A DNA stretch of 64,000 nucleotides from assembly GCA_012976225.1 (NCBI GenBank), contig JAAVVG010000006.1:1-64000 (forward strand). The letters run 5' to 3'. The notes beneath the pieces are model-generated. The model searched no databases, was not told where the DNA came from, and saw only the letters and a list, made by a program, of their open reading frames with translations. Positions 31,720 through 42,873 of this stretch are shown here, in pieces. The position numbers and the translations under genes were made by a program. Source of the DNA: Golubevia sp. BC0850. Its lineage: Eukaryota; Basidiomycota; Exobasidiomycetes; Golubeviales; Golubeviaceae. Each line of letters opens with the position of its first letter. The stretch's first letter is position 1.

Positions 31720-32203
31720 ACAACTGGAAATGATTCGTTGATGAGGTGGGAGATGGAGACAAATTGATAAAGTACAGTCTTATCGTCCTTGCCTTCCAAT
31801 CCATTCCATCTTTCAAACAGGTTTTTGAAGAATGGATCCAACCAGTAAAGAGAAATCTGATCAACAACAGGATCAAAACAACAAGCCGAAGATAGAACAG
31901 AACAAGGTGAGATCAACCTATCGACTCGACCCCATTCTTGCTTGCCTTCTCTTCCGAGTCAATCTGAGCCTCCCTCCATCCCTCACAGCCAACGCTCTCT
32001 TTCTCAAACCAATCTCAAACTCCAGAATCAGATCACTCTAAAGCAGCTACCTCAAAGGCAGTTCAAGGAAAGTTTGCAAAGCCATTCCTCAAACCAGGCC
32101 AAGGAGTTGAAAAGTAGTTCCATCAAAAAAACCCATCTCTGTCTTTTTCCGACTAATCTTTTCCATTTCATAATTGTCTAAAGAAAATCCATTGTTCAAG
32201 CCC
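31720..32203. other. intergenic, no gene seen
   Basis: Promoter side of the CTLH gene and 3' flank of the reductase gene. No coding frame or RNA gene recognised. Confidence 0.5.
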
Positions 32204-33674
32204 TTATTTCAACCCCAATTTCTCTCTACTTTCCCTGACGAACCTTTCCTGACAAGGCCAAAGACTTGCCAAAACCATTTCCAATCTTGGAACTTGAACA
32301 CCATTTTCCTTTGCTCGATCCACTACATTTCCAATAATGGGAATCAATTCCATAGGTCTTTGATTTTCTAAATCTATCAATAAGGAAGCTTTGAAAGTTG
32401 GAGATAAAGCTGAATTGGGGGAAAGAGTCACGTTCATTGCGTCTTGAGCTGAAGATTCTGGGAAAACTTCTTCTGTTAAACCGATTGATCTCCCTACTGC
32501 TAGGACTTCTGACATTAAGGCTTTGACTACTGGTAGAGAATGAGGTTTGGAAGATGGGGAAAGGAGAGAAGAAACTGGGGTACGGGAGAGAGTTGAGAGA
32601 GCTCCCCAGGAGGCGTTCCATAGTACTTGGAGGAAGAAAATGAAAGGAGAGAGAGAGTCGAGGATTAGGTGGAAGGATATGTCAGATGATTTGGAAAAGG
32701 CAAGGTTAAGAAATGAAAGATCACTCACGTTTCTTCCATCGAGCAGGTTGAATGTCTTCAACTAATTCACTTCCTCCTCCACCTGCTTTATAAGCTTCGA
32801 AGAAACTCTTCAAAGATTGATTGTCTGATTCTAAACTTGATGAGGAGTCGGAAGTCGAATCTCTAACTTTTTGAGCGGGAAAGATTCCCATTTGAAGACG
32901 TTCCTAAGGGATAAAGAAAGGAGGAAGAGATTGATCAAAGGTCAGTCAAATGAGGGTCTTTCTACAGAAAGATTCTCTGTTCTTCGAAACAATCTAAGGA
33001 TACCAAATTTCCCCCATAAGTCATCAATCAAGGTCAATTCTCCCAATCTTTCCCCCCCCCCCCTCGAACTCACCAAAGCTCCATGTTCAACCACAGTTCC
33101 ACCTTCGATCAAATTGGTCCCGATCCATGCGACACAAGAAATGATAGAACTGGCCAATTTCTCCTTGACCACCAAAGTTTGATAAACACTATCTTCAATT
33201 CCAACTCCATTTTGAATCAAGACTATGACTGGCTTCTTTGAAGAACTGCAAGTCTTTGACAGATAAGGTCTGATAACATCTTCAGTTGGTGAAACATCTG
33301 GAGTTAACTTAGCAGTGTAGAGAATGTCTGAAGATGAGGGGAATAGGATGTTATGAGCCTTTCTTCCAGCTCTATCTGTCCTTGATGTGCGTCTCCTTCT
33401 CCTCTCCTACCCTTCTCCTACCTCAAGACAGTGTTTCATGCTAGCTGTACTCACAGTCGAATTCTTCATTACTTGCTTGTTCCGAGCCATTCAACAAAGC
33501 ATCAGGTCTCCAACCCGGATGATGTCCAAACTTTTGAGATTTGAAGTGAATTCCATTTTGCTTGACTGATTCGTAATTGGATCTTGCAACGCAGCTGACA
33601 TTGGCCCCACCTTTTTGTAAGATGTAAGAATAAGTCACACCTGTACCTCCAAATCCTATCGTTAGCACTTTCAT
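32204..33674 (-). CDS. 2-dehydropantoate 2-reductase (ketopantoate reductase)
   Basis: Predicted exons 33674-33455, 33327-33074, 32903-32729 and 32625-32204 give 356 residues. The enzyme reduces ketopantoate to pantoate with NADPH in the pantothenate/coenzyme A pathway. The N-terminus carries the dinucleotide motif GFGGTG at residues 7-12 (MKVLTIGFGGTGVTYSYIL), then FDYILYTAKL, the conserved VLIQNGVGIE segment and VAWIGTNLIEGGTVVEHGAL. The helical C-terminal domain begins near ARWKKLLWNASWGALSTL, which holds the family's Lys and Asn, and ends with a conserved block rich in Ser and Asp (SLLIDLENQRPMELIPIIGN). Length is typical of fungal members. The first intron's acceptor was placed at 33328 because nearer AG sites would create a stop or a wrong phase. 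Confidence 0.9.
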
Positions 33675-33860
33675 CGTCGTCGTTATAGTTATTGTACGCT
33701 ACGGAGATAACGTGACTCCATCTCTCTTCTCTTCTGATCGATTGATCTTTCCCACCAATCCCATCCACTCCACTCATTTTAACAAAACTAAGGCTTTGCC
33801 CCCAATTCCATCAAATTAATCCAAACCGTATCTCCTTCAGAACAATCTCATTCGGGAGGG

Positions 33861-36553
33861 ATGTCTTCTTCAACTTCCTCTTCCCGACCTCAACCGACTC
33901 CTAGAATGACAGATTCAACTTCTGGACCGAATGGTCCAAATTCATTGGCTTTCGCTTCTCTTTCAGTTCAATCTTATCATTTAGATTCACCTCCTTTCAC
34001 AGGTCATGGTAGTATAGCTGCAGCTGGTGGTGCTGGTGCCAATGGGAAAGATCAAGGTCCTCTAGCTAGAGAAGGGGAAAGGTTGGCTCAAATTGAAAGG
34101 AATCAGAAGAAGGGAACTAGTCCTCTTAGTAATCCTGTCAAGGTTGAAGGAATTAGTAGTCTACTACCTGAACAGAACCAACCAGAAGGAGGAGATCAAG
34201 AGGAAGGATTGAGTGGACAGGACAGTGGGAACGGGAATGAGAATCAAGATGCAAGTCAATCTCAAATGAACACTTCAACTTCAACAGATAAAGATGTTCC
34301 AAAATGGGAATTGGATTCAAACTCAAACTCAATCCCTATTTCACAATCGAGCTCTATCGATTCCACTATGACTTCAAAAGCTCCAATCGCAACAGGGTCT
34401 GTTTCAAGAGGTCAACCTCCTTTCACTGGTTCTGGTTCCGGTTCTGGTGAATCTTCCGGTATAGCAACTCCAATTTCAACTTTCAATAAATCATCTAATC
34501 GAAATTCAAGTTCTTTACCTTTAGCATACAAAGGTGAAACTCATTCATCTATGGAATCCAATTCTCATTCAGGTGCTACTTCCCCTCCTCCTCCTCACTC
34601 CAATTCAAATTCAATTCAAAACCAACAATCCCCAACTTCTAACTCATCAGAAACTGAATTTCGAAGGAACACTACCAACACTAACAATAGAAATCGAGAA
34701 GATTCAACTTCAAGACCTTCTTTCACTCAATTGACTTCTCAGGATTCATCTTCTGAACATGAGGGAGATGAGGAATTGACAGATGGAACCAATGGAAATG
34801 GAAATGGAAGGAGTGGAAATCAAATAGATGAAGAAGTTGATGGAGATGATACTGCTTTTGTGATTGGTGGAAGTGGTGGTGGAGGAGCGAGTGGGAATGT
34901 TGGAGGTAGAGGAGTACCGGTCCAGGGTAGCACTAAGGTAAGTGGTTGATCAACTTGTTGAGTGGAGTTTTAGATGAGAGCGTGGGAGATGAAGATCGAG
35001 GTCCGTTCGGATGGGGTGGAGCCGACTCCCAAAACTCTAGTTCCATTGCTCTCTCTTCAAAGCAAGATGATTAATGTGGTTTGAGATATTGAGTTTTTTA
35101 ATAACTTGCTGCGTTCTGGGGGTTTGATTTCAAGTGCCCCAAATTCTCATCCAATTCTCTGCCTCTCGCCCCTCTTATCTCTAATCTCCCTTTCTCTTAT
35201 CTCAACAATGACGTTCATTTCTTCTACCCCTGAAACCTCAAATTTTCTCATCTTCTAGGAAGATTACAAATTCCCACGTCATAGACTTCCCACTCGAATG
35301 AGAGATGAATCTAAAACTCCACTGGTAATAGTGGCTTGTGGTTCATTTTCTCCTCCTACTTATCTTCATTTGTGAGTTCCCTTGTTATCTTTTCTCCTTC
35401 TAGCTGTCCTTTTACTTCTTCTCTGGAAACCCAAGTTGGTTCTGTTTTTATCCTTTGCTAATCCTTCATGCTTTTTATCTGCTTTCTTCCATCAGACGTA
35501 TCTTTGAAATGGCAAAAGATCAAATCATAGAATCAGGGAAATATGAACTTTTAGGTGGTTACTATTCTCCAGTATCAGATTATTACAAGAAGGAAGGTTT
35601 AGCTCCTGCAAGGCATAGAGTTAGGATGTGCGAGTGAGTAAATCTCCTCTCCTCCCTCATCCCCCTTAGACTTCCAATGACTTACTTTCCTATCCTTTTC
35701 TCTTCCCCTTTTCCATCGCTAAATCAGATTGGCAGTCGAGAAAACTTCAACCTGGTTGATGGTAGACGCCTGGGAATCACTTCAAGATGAATATCAAAGG
35801 ACAGCTGTAGTCTTGGATCATTTCGATGATGAAATCAATGGACCCAGGTTAGCTAAAAGTGTATCTAGACCTAATACTGCTGTCAATGGAACTTCAAATC
35901 AAGAAAATAAGGGGAAAGAAAGTCAGAGAGAAGACAGTAGAGGTGGAGTTTTACTCTCTGATGGAAGCAGGAAAAGAATTAAAATTATGCTCTTAGCTGG
36001 AGGTGATTTGATTCAGAGTATGGGTGAACCTGGGATTTGGGCTTCTCCTGATGTGAGTCTAAAAACACAGTTTCGATAGAGAGATGTGGGAAAGTCAAAA
36101 CCTTTTACAGTTTCGCTGAGTTTCTCTTTCTGCTTTCAACCCTGATCTAGCTTCACCATATTCTAGGTCGATATGGATGTCTCATTGTTGAAAGGACTGG
36201 AGCGGACGTTTGGTCATTCTTGCTATCTCATGATTTACTTTGGCGATATCGAAGGAATTTGAAAATCGTAAAGCAAACCATTTATAATGATATCTCTTCA
36301 AGTAAGGTTAGATTGTTTGTTAGGAGAGGTCAGAGTATCAAGTATTTGCTGCCTAATAGTGTCATTCATTATATCGAGAAACACAAGCTGGTGAGTTTGT
36401 GAGAGGATGAATCCAAGCATGAACTAAGCATGTTCATCGGAACTGATAACCTTTCCCTTTTCACTTTTCGTTAAAATTATCTTCGTTTTACAGTATCGAC
36501 TTCCAGCTGCGGAAGAAGAGGATGTTTTGGCTCTGGAAGACGAGAATTGGTGA
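33861..36553 (+). CDS. nicotinamide mononucleotide adenylyltransferase with long N-terminal extension
   Basis: Predicted exons 33861-34937, 35259-35371, 35496-35633, 35728-36052, 36151-36390 and 36494-36553 give 650 residues. The enzyme joins NMN (or nicotinate mononucleotide) to AMP from ATP, the common step of NAD synthesis. The catalytic domain starts near residue 370: VACGSFSPPTYLHLRIFEMA is the fungal form of the nucleotidyltransferase phosphate-binding motif; WLMVDAWES, IMLLAGGDLIQSM and the ISSSKVRLFVRRG block (the family's ISSTxxR) follow, then YLLPNSVIHYI. The first 359 residues, all in exon 1, are Ser/Asn/Gly/Thr-rich and disordered; yeast Nma1 has about 160 residues before this domain. 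A short disordered insert also lies within the domain (after GPRLAKSVS). The gene is divergent from the reductase gene, 186 bp apart. Confidence 0.92.
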
Positions 36554-37242
36554 ACAGAAACATCAAACCCTCTCGAACTCCTTTCTACTTTGATAAATCC
36601 TCAAATCCTCCAATCCTCAATCTCCTCCTCATCATCAACAACCAAAACGCTCGACTCTCTCTCTCTTTCAGTCCCTACTCGGGTCACTGAAATCGGCCTC
36701 TTTGGTCTCCGCAGCCTATATTTCCTCAGCAAGTTCCAAGTTCCAAAAAGACATTTCCAAAACTTCTCGCAACCAGCAACAATTCCACTTCCACTTTTTC
36801 TCTCTTCTCTTTCCATTTTCAACAAATAGCGCTCTCCCTTTCTCTTCATGGCATTCAATAGCTTCTGACTCTCCGTTCCATCAACTCTCTTCTCCTTTAC
36901 TGATTTCTCACTTTCCGATGTCAAATCCATGTGAACGATCAACTGTTGCTTTCGTGCTAATCTAATCCACTACGTCCTTGTTCTCAGAAGGTTTCTGGTC
37001 TGTTGTTTGTGTCTGCTTCGAGTTTCACTTGGACCAAAATGGGAAGGAGCTCTGCAAACCTTCAGTTTTTTGCTCTATTGAGTCGGGTAGTGCGAACAAC
37101 AGAAAGAGATTGATAACAACCGGATAGTTTGGAATTGTGAGAGAATAAATGATGCAGATGAATTGATATACTTCTTTCACTCTAAGGGCGAATGTCGTCT
37201 CAGGTCGTGACCTGGTCGAGAATTAGGGCCAAGGGAGAGGTA
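36554..37242. other. convergent intergenic region
   Basis: Between the convergent NMNAT and Pmp3 genes. A 113-codon minus-strand frame (36601-36942) overlaps the 3' flank of NMNAT and has no recognisable motif. Confidence 0.5.
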
Positions 37243-38048
37243 CTACTTGCTCAGAATAATGTAGACGGCCTGAAGAGGGAAAGCGATGGCGGGAGATAGG
37301 TCAGTTCGGTTGGTAGCATGGACTCATTCGACTGTAGGAAGAAACCATCTTTGTCTTTGCGCAACTGCTCTCGGGACCCTTTTATCCCCTTAACTCTTCC
37401 TTATCGCATCTGCAAAAATCGGGAAAGACCAGCTTACATAGATGAACCCTGGGAAGAACGCTATGGCACGAAACGAAATCAGGGGTGAGTGAGTCGCACA
37501 AGACAGTGAAAGATCTGAGTCACTCACCGAGGAGAGTCAGCAAAAGACAAATCCAGAACTGGTATTCAATCCCTGGTATCCCAAGAAAATGACGATTTAG
37601 GATCGAGAATTTGGCAAAAGATGGACCACCAGGTCAGGTCTGGGACTGGTGGCAAAGGAACCACATTGGAAAGCCACCTCAGGCCAATTCAAAAGACTCA
37701 AAGGAGAGTCAAAAACCAGTAACCTCCGATATGCTCACCAACTTCGAAGAAAATGCCCAGGGGTGGAAGCTGAGAGAAGAGAAGCAGAGAAAGGTTTGAA
37801 TGGTCGGAACGTCGAGGAGTTGGAAGGTCGAAGACTCACGAAAAATGCAATGATAATATTGCAGATATCTCTGTGAAATGAAAGGCGAATTGAGAAGGAG
37901 AAGCAAAACATGACCTATGTCAGAGTACGAATAAGAACTTAAAAGCTCGAAGAGCGCTTGATCGTCCCGACCTTTCACGTAGAAGATCGATTGTCTTTTT
38001 CTTACGTAGACCTAAATCTGATTGTACTCACGATCCACTTGCAGCCAT
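37243..38048 (-). CDS. PMP3: plasma membrane proteolipid 3 (Pmp3 family), six exons
   Basis: Joining 38048-38032, 37870-37840, 37769-37739, 37572-37528, 37460-37438 and 37269-37243 gives a 57-residue protein with every phase matching. It reads MAASGSDICNIIIAFF, then LPPLGIFFEVG, a second helix around FWICLLLTLLAFFPGF and the end IYAVYIILSK. This is the full length and two-helix pattern of Pmp3/stress-induced hydrophobic peptides, which sit in the plasma membrane and influence membrane potential and cation tolerance. The family's LPP-hydrophobic turn and the FxPGxIxA block are present. All exons are 17-45 bases, and the introns (67-168 bp) are longer than the exons, so the gene escapes simple ORF scans. 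I am confident because six independent splice joins reconstruct a known family exactly. Confidence 0.93.
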
Positions 38049-38586
38049 CTTAGATGGTGAGAGGGTTGAAGGGAGCTAGGTTCGGTTTCCAACTTTGAGA
38101 AGAGGAGAGAGGTGAAGAACTGGAATCTTGAAAGGTTTGATTACTTCTTATGTAGACGCCTCTTTAACACGTTTTCTAATGCTATGTACAAGTTTGCATG
38201 AAGAAAAGCACCGTGTGAATCTGCGACCTTGCATCTCGTTGCCAATTGCCAAAGGGAGCTCAACACGATTTTATCTCTCCTCCCAGGTTTGCGAGGTTTG
38301 GGTTCCTTGTCCCTGATCTGCTGGCATCGAACTTTGTCGTTCCTCCATCTTCTGGGATAGGTGATCTCAATTCTCCTCTCCTGGATGATAGATAGGATGC
38401 GTCAGGTGAGGACCTCGAGGTTCGGGTTCTATCGTGCGCTTGGCGTGGCAAGTACGGAGGTTGAAATTGAAACGTTGAAATGTGAAGGAGGTTCAAAAGA
38501 GAAGGGAAAAGATGCAAAGACCTTTCTCCTTTCCAATCCTCCTCCTAGCTCTCGAATTCTCAACTAACCCCCCCCCCTCTCCATAG
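38049..38586. other. intergenic or upstream exons of a possible gene
   Basis: Promoter side of Pmp3. A plus-strand frame near 38288-38395 (RFGFLVPDLLASNFVVPP) looks protein-like but ends at a stop and could not be joined to neighbours. A run of ten C (38568-38577) precedes an acceptor-like CTCTCCATAG. Confidence 0.35.
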
Positions 38587-38984
38587 AAGGCAACCTCCAT
38601 CTTCTTGACGACGAACAATCCAATCCTAGAGATATACATGGCTGACGGTGCTCCCGTGGTATGCTGCGAAGGAATCTTCTTGACTTGGTGTGTGGGCAGT
38701 GAGTTAAAGAGAGACAGATAGACATTTCAAAATCTTGCCACGGATATGTAGACGATGAGGGTCTCGTTTGACTGGTCGTTGACGACGTTTCTCTCACCCT
38801 CCACACCCTCCGTTTTCCCAACCTCGAAGGTGAAAAGAAGGAATCAAACGATACAAAAGCAGGTGAAGTCGGAACAAAGGATACAGAACAACAAGGGGAA
38901 GTAGAGGGGAGCGGTGGTAGTTACTCCAAACAAAACCAGATGCGTGTACCCCAGCCCGCAGCTAAGGATGTAACTGGCGACTGA
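38587..38984 (+). CDS. possible small two-exon gene or 3' exons, product unknown
   Basis: An exon-like segment 38587-38698, with an in-frame ATG at 38638, joins in phase to 38830-38984 across a GTGAGT donor and an AG acceptor. From that ATG the product would be about 71 residues: MADGAPVVCCEGIFLTWCVG, then a hydrophilic tail rich in Lys, Glu, Asp and Gly ending RVPQPAAKDVTGD. The short Cys-rich hydrophobic start with a charged tail recalls small membrane-attached proteins, but I know no family. An upstream exon may exist, since a pyrimidine tract and AG precede 38587. Confidence 0.35.
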
Positions 38985-39173
38985 ACTTTCTCCTCTATCT
39001 CTGCATCTCAGAGTGATGGACCTCCAGAAACTGTCTAGAATTCAATTCTTGATCAGGTCCTTGCTTTCGATCCTAGAGTCGAAGTTCAGAGGAGTCTCCC
39101 CAAGATGCTTTAAACAGGAGAAGCGATGAACCTATTGAGTTGTTAATTGACATTACAAGGCTTGAAACAATTG

Positions 39174-42013
39174 TTATCCTTTGTACTCCGTGTTCCACCC
39201 AGCTTGACCCCCAAATCCTTGAGTCCGATGTTGAACGGAGTCTCCCTCTTGATTGTATCCTGGACCTGCGATATCGTGGGTGAGATCGGAACTCAACAGT
39301 AGCCTCAAAAGGTCTTCTTGATTAGATTCTCTCAATCCCAAATTTCCAGCTTGACTCAAATCAGTTTGATGTAGAAGATTAGCAAGCTCTTCGTTTGATA
39401 GGAAGTTCTGCGATTGTTGAGGCTGATTCCTCGGAACGATGAGCTCTTCAAAATGTTGAGGTTCCTCTTGATTCACAAATCCATAAGGTTGACTTGTACC
39501 CGGAAAGGTGGGAGGCTGGATAGGAATGCTCGAAGACGGACTCCAGCCTTCAAAGCCTCGCTTCAGAGAACGAGAGTCGCTTTCGATAGGAGCTGTTGAA
39601 GCCGCAGGTCGAGAGGCTGCTTGGAGAAAGACGGAAAGAACGAAGCATAATCGACTAACCATGTTCCACCTGTGAGATCGAAAACGAAGAGAGAGCCAGT
39701 CAGAAGAGGATGCGAGGTGCCCCGCTTTTAGAGGAGTCTTCTCTCCTTCTCTCACCCAAAACTAGAAGAGTAAAGTGACTCACCTATGCTCAACCTCACG
39801 AAGAAGTGCTAGGCAAAACTTGGGTTCGTCGAAGCTGTACTCCATCGATCCGAGCTTCTTCTTCCAAGCCTCTCTTAACAGAATAACTCCTGTATTAAAT
39901 GCCATGCAAGGGAACGTAATTCCACAAACTCTGACTTGATCGTGTTCCTTAATAGACTTCAGAGCTTTGATAGTTTCGACAGCAGATTGGCCAACGACTT
40001 GAAAAGAGCGTGGGTGAAGCTGCGAGATGGCGCGAGGTCCATTCACGAAAGGTCGGTGAAGCAGAAGTCTAGCTCCGTAGAAGTTCACTTTCAACATAGA
40101 GTAGATAGCGGTCTCTCCGTTCAAGGCGACTTGGGAGTCATAATCGAGCTTGAAGCTATCGAACCAGTCGTCCAGAGCCAGGTCCATCTGAAGAGACAAG
40201 GGAACTTTCTTCAGCTACCGATCTTCTTCTGCTAGGGTTTCATTATGTCACAAGAGCCTGTAACTCACTTCTTCCAAGAATTGAACCTCTCTACTGGGCT
40301 CTTTTGGACCTGATCGAACATCGTTAATCCGCGATAGATAGAAGAACTCCAAAACTTTCCCTACTATCCGACTCAAATCGACCTGCAAAACAAAGCTGGA
40401 AGAAGCATCTATTGGATAGTCTAAGATGAACTCGTCGTCTCTGAGGAAAAGATTAAAGTGGTCAGCTTGGAAGCAGTCGTGTCGTAAGCAAGATTCGGAG
40501 AGACATCTGGCCAACTCACTTGATACAGAGAGGTCTACCGATATAAGCACTAGCTTCACGGTCGATAATATAGAGAGACCACCACAACCTTTTGTGAGCT
40601 TCTTCGACTTCAGGCTTCTTCTGGAGGTGTCGGCTATCAGCTTTGATGTGAGCTCCTACTCCCATCAACGACTTCGCTAGAGAAGCAATGGCCGGATGTC
40701 CTAAGTGAGAAACGTTGTAAGACGTGCAGAGAAAGCAGGTTTCCTCGAATAGAGCTTGAAGACGAAGAAGAGACCCTGTTCTAGTTCCTTCGAGAAGTAA
40801 AACTCTGCTCAAAGACATCCACCTGGTTCCGAGAGCAAGGACTGGATGCACTCTCCTTTCCGAAGGTGGTAGAGCCACGTACTTGGTAGCAACAGCAAAT
40901 ATGCCGAATGCGAGAGCTAGTCTATTCCTTTCAACACAGAATTCCGGTCGCTGGAGCATTTGACGAATTTCCGTTTCATCCACAGTCGGGCGGAACTGAT
41001 GTTTGGTCGAGAAGTAAGCCTCTAGAAGTTCTGCCTGTAGTTGAGCGTTCGGCCAGTACTGCATCATCTGATTTGGATTGGAATAGGATCGAAGATGTTC
41101 GTCGGGATCCGCTTCGGACCAGGCGGACGAAGGAAGCATTCCATTTGGACTGGCGGCGTGGTGTTCAGGAGTAAAGAACGAACTATTCTCAAGACGTACG
41201 ATCTGAATGCTGCAAGAAAGAGGAAGAAGGATGAATCAATAAGCGAAGCAAGGAGGGTTAGAGGGAACTTGGGCTTTCAAGTTTTACTCACAGAGCCGAC
41301 TCTCCAAAGAAATGGGTTTGCGCCTCCTCATTTTCACCTTCGGTCAAGATAGTTATACTAGACTTGAAAAGTTCCTCGATTCCTAGTCTGCCTTCTTCTT
41401 GGCTCTCCTTTGTGAGGTGATCGAAGCAAGAGTCCCTCTTCACTTGGACTGGATTGCCCTCAATCTCATCTGAGTCTTCGTCAAATCCGGAGTCCTGATA
41501 TAATTGAGAGACATTGATAGCTGGATTCATCTTCTGAAGAGCCTTCTCTAGAATTGAACACTTTGATCGTAATTTGAGACAACGAGCTTCGCTTTTGGAA
41601 CACAGCTCTTCTAGCTCTTCGATCCTAGCTCTCGTTGGAGGAGTTCCCCTTTCCTCCACACCAAAGACACAGTCTGATCCAGATCTGATGCTGAAGTTTT
41701 CGGAGAAGAGGGAGAGATTGCGGTCGGAGAAGGATCAGAGAGAAGCGAGAGGACGACTTTCACTTACCAATTGGTACATTTCCCAGTCCTCTCAGCACCA
41801 TCACATTTGGTCTTCCTACTTCTACAGCGCTGGTCAGGAAGGATAGAAAGTGGAAGAGTGGTGGTGTCAGCGATTGATGGTAGAATGAGACACAACAAGT
41901 GCAACTCTAATCACATTGCAAGCTTTTCTTAGCAAGGGTTCTTTCTCTTTCTCTTTTCCTTTCCCACTCTTCCTACTTGACGATCCTGATCCCTTTTTTG
42001 AGATGGTGGACAT
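39174..42013 (-). CDS. Zn2Cys6 transcription factor with fungal-type regulatory domain
   Basis: Predicted exons 42013-41915, 41829-41768, 41690-41292, 41209-40520, 40440-40269, 40187-39784 and 39669-39174 give 773 residues, all phases matching. The binuclear zinc cluster is complete and split over three exons: Cys32, Cys35, Cys42, Cys51, Cys54 and Cys61 (ACNRCRSRKTKC, then CTNC). It is followed by a short coiled coil for dimer contact (IEELEELCSKSEARCLKLRS), then the fungal transcription factor domain from about 220 to 560 (LLEAYFSTKHQFRPTVDETE; RLWWSLYIIDREASAYIGRP). The C-terminal 160 residues are Gln/Ser/Pro-rich, as in activation regions. The N-terminus is basic (Lys/Ser). It should bind CGG-type sites as a dimer in the nucleus. 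The regulon cannot be told from the sequence; neighbours give no hint. Confidence 0.88.
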
Positions 42014-42873
42014 CGTTAATGTGTTGTTGTTGGTTTTTCGAAAGAAGAAAGAGTGGAGATCGAAAGGTCAAGCCGGTCAAGAGGTCAAGCGGTCCAGAAC
42101 CACCTTTAAGATCGAGAATAACCATCGAACCTCAGATTCTTCTTCCTCTCCCTAGCGTTTTATCTCTTTCAAGAAACAAGAGGAGTTCGAACTTCACGAA
42201 GAAGAGACCAATTTAGAGCTAGCAAGCAAGGTCTCATATCTCACAGAGAAGAAGATCAAGCCTCACCTCCAGCAAGCGCTTCCAAGTCCAGCTTCGAAAG
42301 GGCCAAAGTGGGATAAATCTAGGCTCAGTGAGTTCGAGAGATACCCAGTGTAGCAATGGATAGGATGGAAGAGAACGAGGAGGAGCCAAGGCGCAGAAGG
42401 AAGGGACCAGAGAGGAGACAGGAGGGAGCAGCTCGAGGGAAAAAAGTCAACCATGGAGCTTCAACATACCCCACTATTATGAATGCCCATTGAAGCGAAA
42501 GCTTACTATAGCAGATCTGGACTCTTGCTACTTTGGAAGGAAGCTTCTGGAGGAGGCAGGTCATCTGCAGTCAGCTGCAAGTCTATACATCTCGACTATC
42601 CGCTTCATACAAGCCGCTCAGACTTCTGTCAAGTCAATTAGGCTTCAGGTATCAACTTTCTATTACAAAGCTATCTGAGCGTGAGAAAGAGTGGCCGTTC
42701 GAGACTTGGAGTAGGAGAAGATTGAGGCTTGATGATTGATGGTCTTGTTCTATGATTATAGGGGCACTTCTAAATGAAATGGTGATTAGAAACGCATGAA
42801 ATTTATGTTCTGTGTTGATGAGGGAGTTCTGAGCTGGTTCCTGGCAGATTAATGAGCTGTAGCGTTGGTTTGA
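42014..42873. other. intergenic region between two transcription factor genes
   Basis: 860 bp with no convincing frame; it should hold the promoter of the Zn2Cys6 gene to the left. Confidence 0.5.

Noticed and set aside
36601-36942. 113-codon minus-strand frame after the NMNAT gene
   Set aside because: Antisense to a pyrimidine-rich 3' flank; the Arg/Glu-rich composition follows from that.
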